Positions 4,997 through 5,432 of a stretch of 5,432 nt of DNA are shown in pieces; within the stretch, counting starts at the first letter, position 1, and the number at the start of each line of letters is the position of its first letter. The notes below the pieces were generated by a model. It was given only the letters and a program-made list of their open reading frames with translations, did no database searches and had not been told where the DNA came from. The position numbers and the translations under genes were made by a program. This DNA is from Bacteroidota bacterium (GTDB taxonomy: Bacteria; Bacteroidota; Bacteroidia; Bacteroidales; UBA10428), in NCBI GenBank assembly GCA_024640925.1, contig JAHEEB010000360.1, positions 1 to 5,432 on the forward strand, given 5' to 3'.

Positions 4997-5432
4997 TTAT
5001 ATGTTCAGCCAATAGGATAATTTAAACGATAGTTCAAACTCTTTATTCATACCTGAGCGCGATAAATTATCTTTTACAATAAGATAGAAATCGCTCATTG
5101 GAGCATAACGCCATTGAAAAATACTGTTAAAACAGATGTTATTCATTTGCGTATTATACTGAATTAAGTTTGTCCATAATAATTTTGTACTGAAACTAAA
5201 TTCGGGCTTTAAACTGATTAAATGGTATGTAGCTTTTCCATATCCGTTTTTCAGATCTATATTGACATAATTATATGTTAGCGAGACAGTACTAAAAGGT
5301 TGAAAAGTATACGATGGACCTCCTGTGAGTGTTAACTTTTCACCTTCGTAGAATCCGCCATATGTTGCAGAAAAGTGGTATTTAAGTTTTTTACGCTTAT
5401 CCGATTCATATAAAAAAAAGGGAGAACAGTTC
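4997..5432 (-). CDS. DUF5916-type outer-membrane beta-barrel protein, C-terminal part (5' truncated by window)
   Basis: The minus strand is open from the right window edge to TAA at 4997-4999, giving 144 residues of a longer protein whose start is outside the window. Alternating aromatic/polar strands are visible, for example YTFQPFSTVSLTYNYVNI (41-58), FSFSTKLLWTNLIQYNTQMN (78-97), FNSIFQWRYAPMSDFYLIV (101-119) and the terminal FELSFKLSYWLNI. The order TNLIQYNTQ, FQWRYAPMSDFYLI and a closing strand with YW.N matches the C-terminal barrel of Bacteroidota DUF5916 proteins, which often carry an N-terminal CBM9-like domain and are annotated as hydrolases. The function is unknown; outer-membrane location is inferred from the terminal aromatic strand. 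It converges on the plus-strand remnant and has no visible link to metal efflux. Confidence 0.8.
   Translation of the reverse strand, partial: NCSPFFLYESDKRKKLKYHFSATYGGFYEGEKLTLTGGPSYTFQPFSTVSLTYNYVNIDLKNGYGKATYHLISLKPEFSFSTKLLWTNLIQYNTQMNNICFNSIFQWRYAPMSDFYLIVKDNLSRSGMNKEFELSFKLSYWLNI

Noticed and set aside
4966..4999. Possible intrinsic terminator (AATAAT/ATTATT stem followed by a T-run)
   Set aside because: The stem is six A/T pairs only and too weak; part of the T-run is the stop region of the minus-strand gene.

Overview
The window is AT-rich DNA that looks like Bacteroidota. The evidence is a CusA of the Bacteroidota type, a DUF5916-type outer-membrane protein, a four-helix-bundle (23S rRNA IVP family) gene, and starts without Shine-Dalgarno sites preceded by A-rich leaders. 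No rRNA, tRNA, CRISPR array or intact insertion sequence was seen.

Positions 1-4190 (+) hold a tripartite copper/silver-type RND efflux operon: the 3' end of the inner-membrane pump (CusA family, cut by the left window edge), a TolC-family outer-membrane channel, and a periplasmic adaptor (CusB family) with an N-terminal heavy-metal-binding domain. Together these would span both membranes and export metal from the periplasm. A small four-helix-bundle gene of unrelated family sits between pump and channel and overlaps the channel's start.

The most unusual feature is a family of degenerate 10-11 bp tandem repeats (core roughly ATACAATNGAA / ATACATTGAA, or its complement TTCAANGTAT) at every joint of this operon: 801-899 forward, 922-1020 in the opposite orientation, a short block at 1431-1462 inside the channel's signal-peptide coding sequence, and a nine-unit array at 2841-2930 before the adaptor. 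The repeats supply the last codons of cusA, part of the channel's signal peptide and the channel's last codon and stop. This suggests a repeat-plus-four-helix-bundle unit that has spread into a conserved operon. The channel also carries a Ser/Asn/Gly/Met-rich insertion of about 66 residues, predicted to lie at its periplasmic tip.

Positions 4191-4996 are a decay zone: a gene-free stretch with a short degenerate CTTTGTGGC-like repeat, then two convergent remnants that no automatic start-to-stop call would describe properly. One is the C-terminal end of an ABC-transporter substrate-binding protein on the minus strand (about 4476-4674). The other is the C-terminal end of a cystathionine gamma-synthase/lyase-type enzyme on the plus strand (about 4642-4924), with a nonsense codon and a frameshift. 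From 4997 to the right edge, the minus strand encodes the C-terminal 144 residues of a DUF5916-type outer-membrane beta-barrel protein that continues outside the window.
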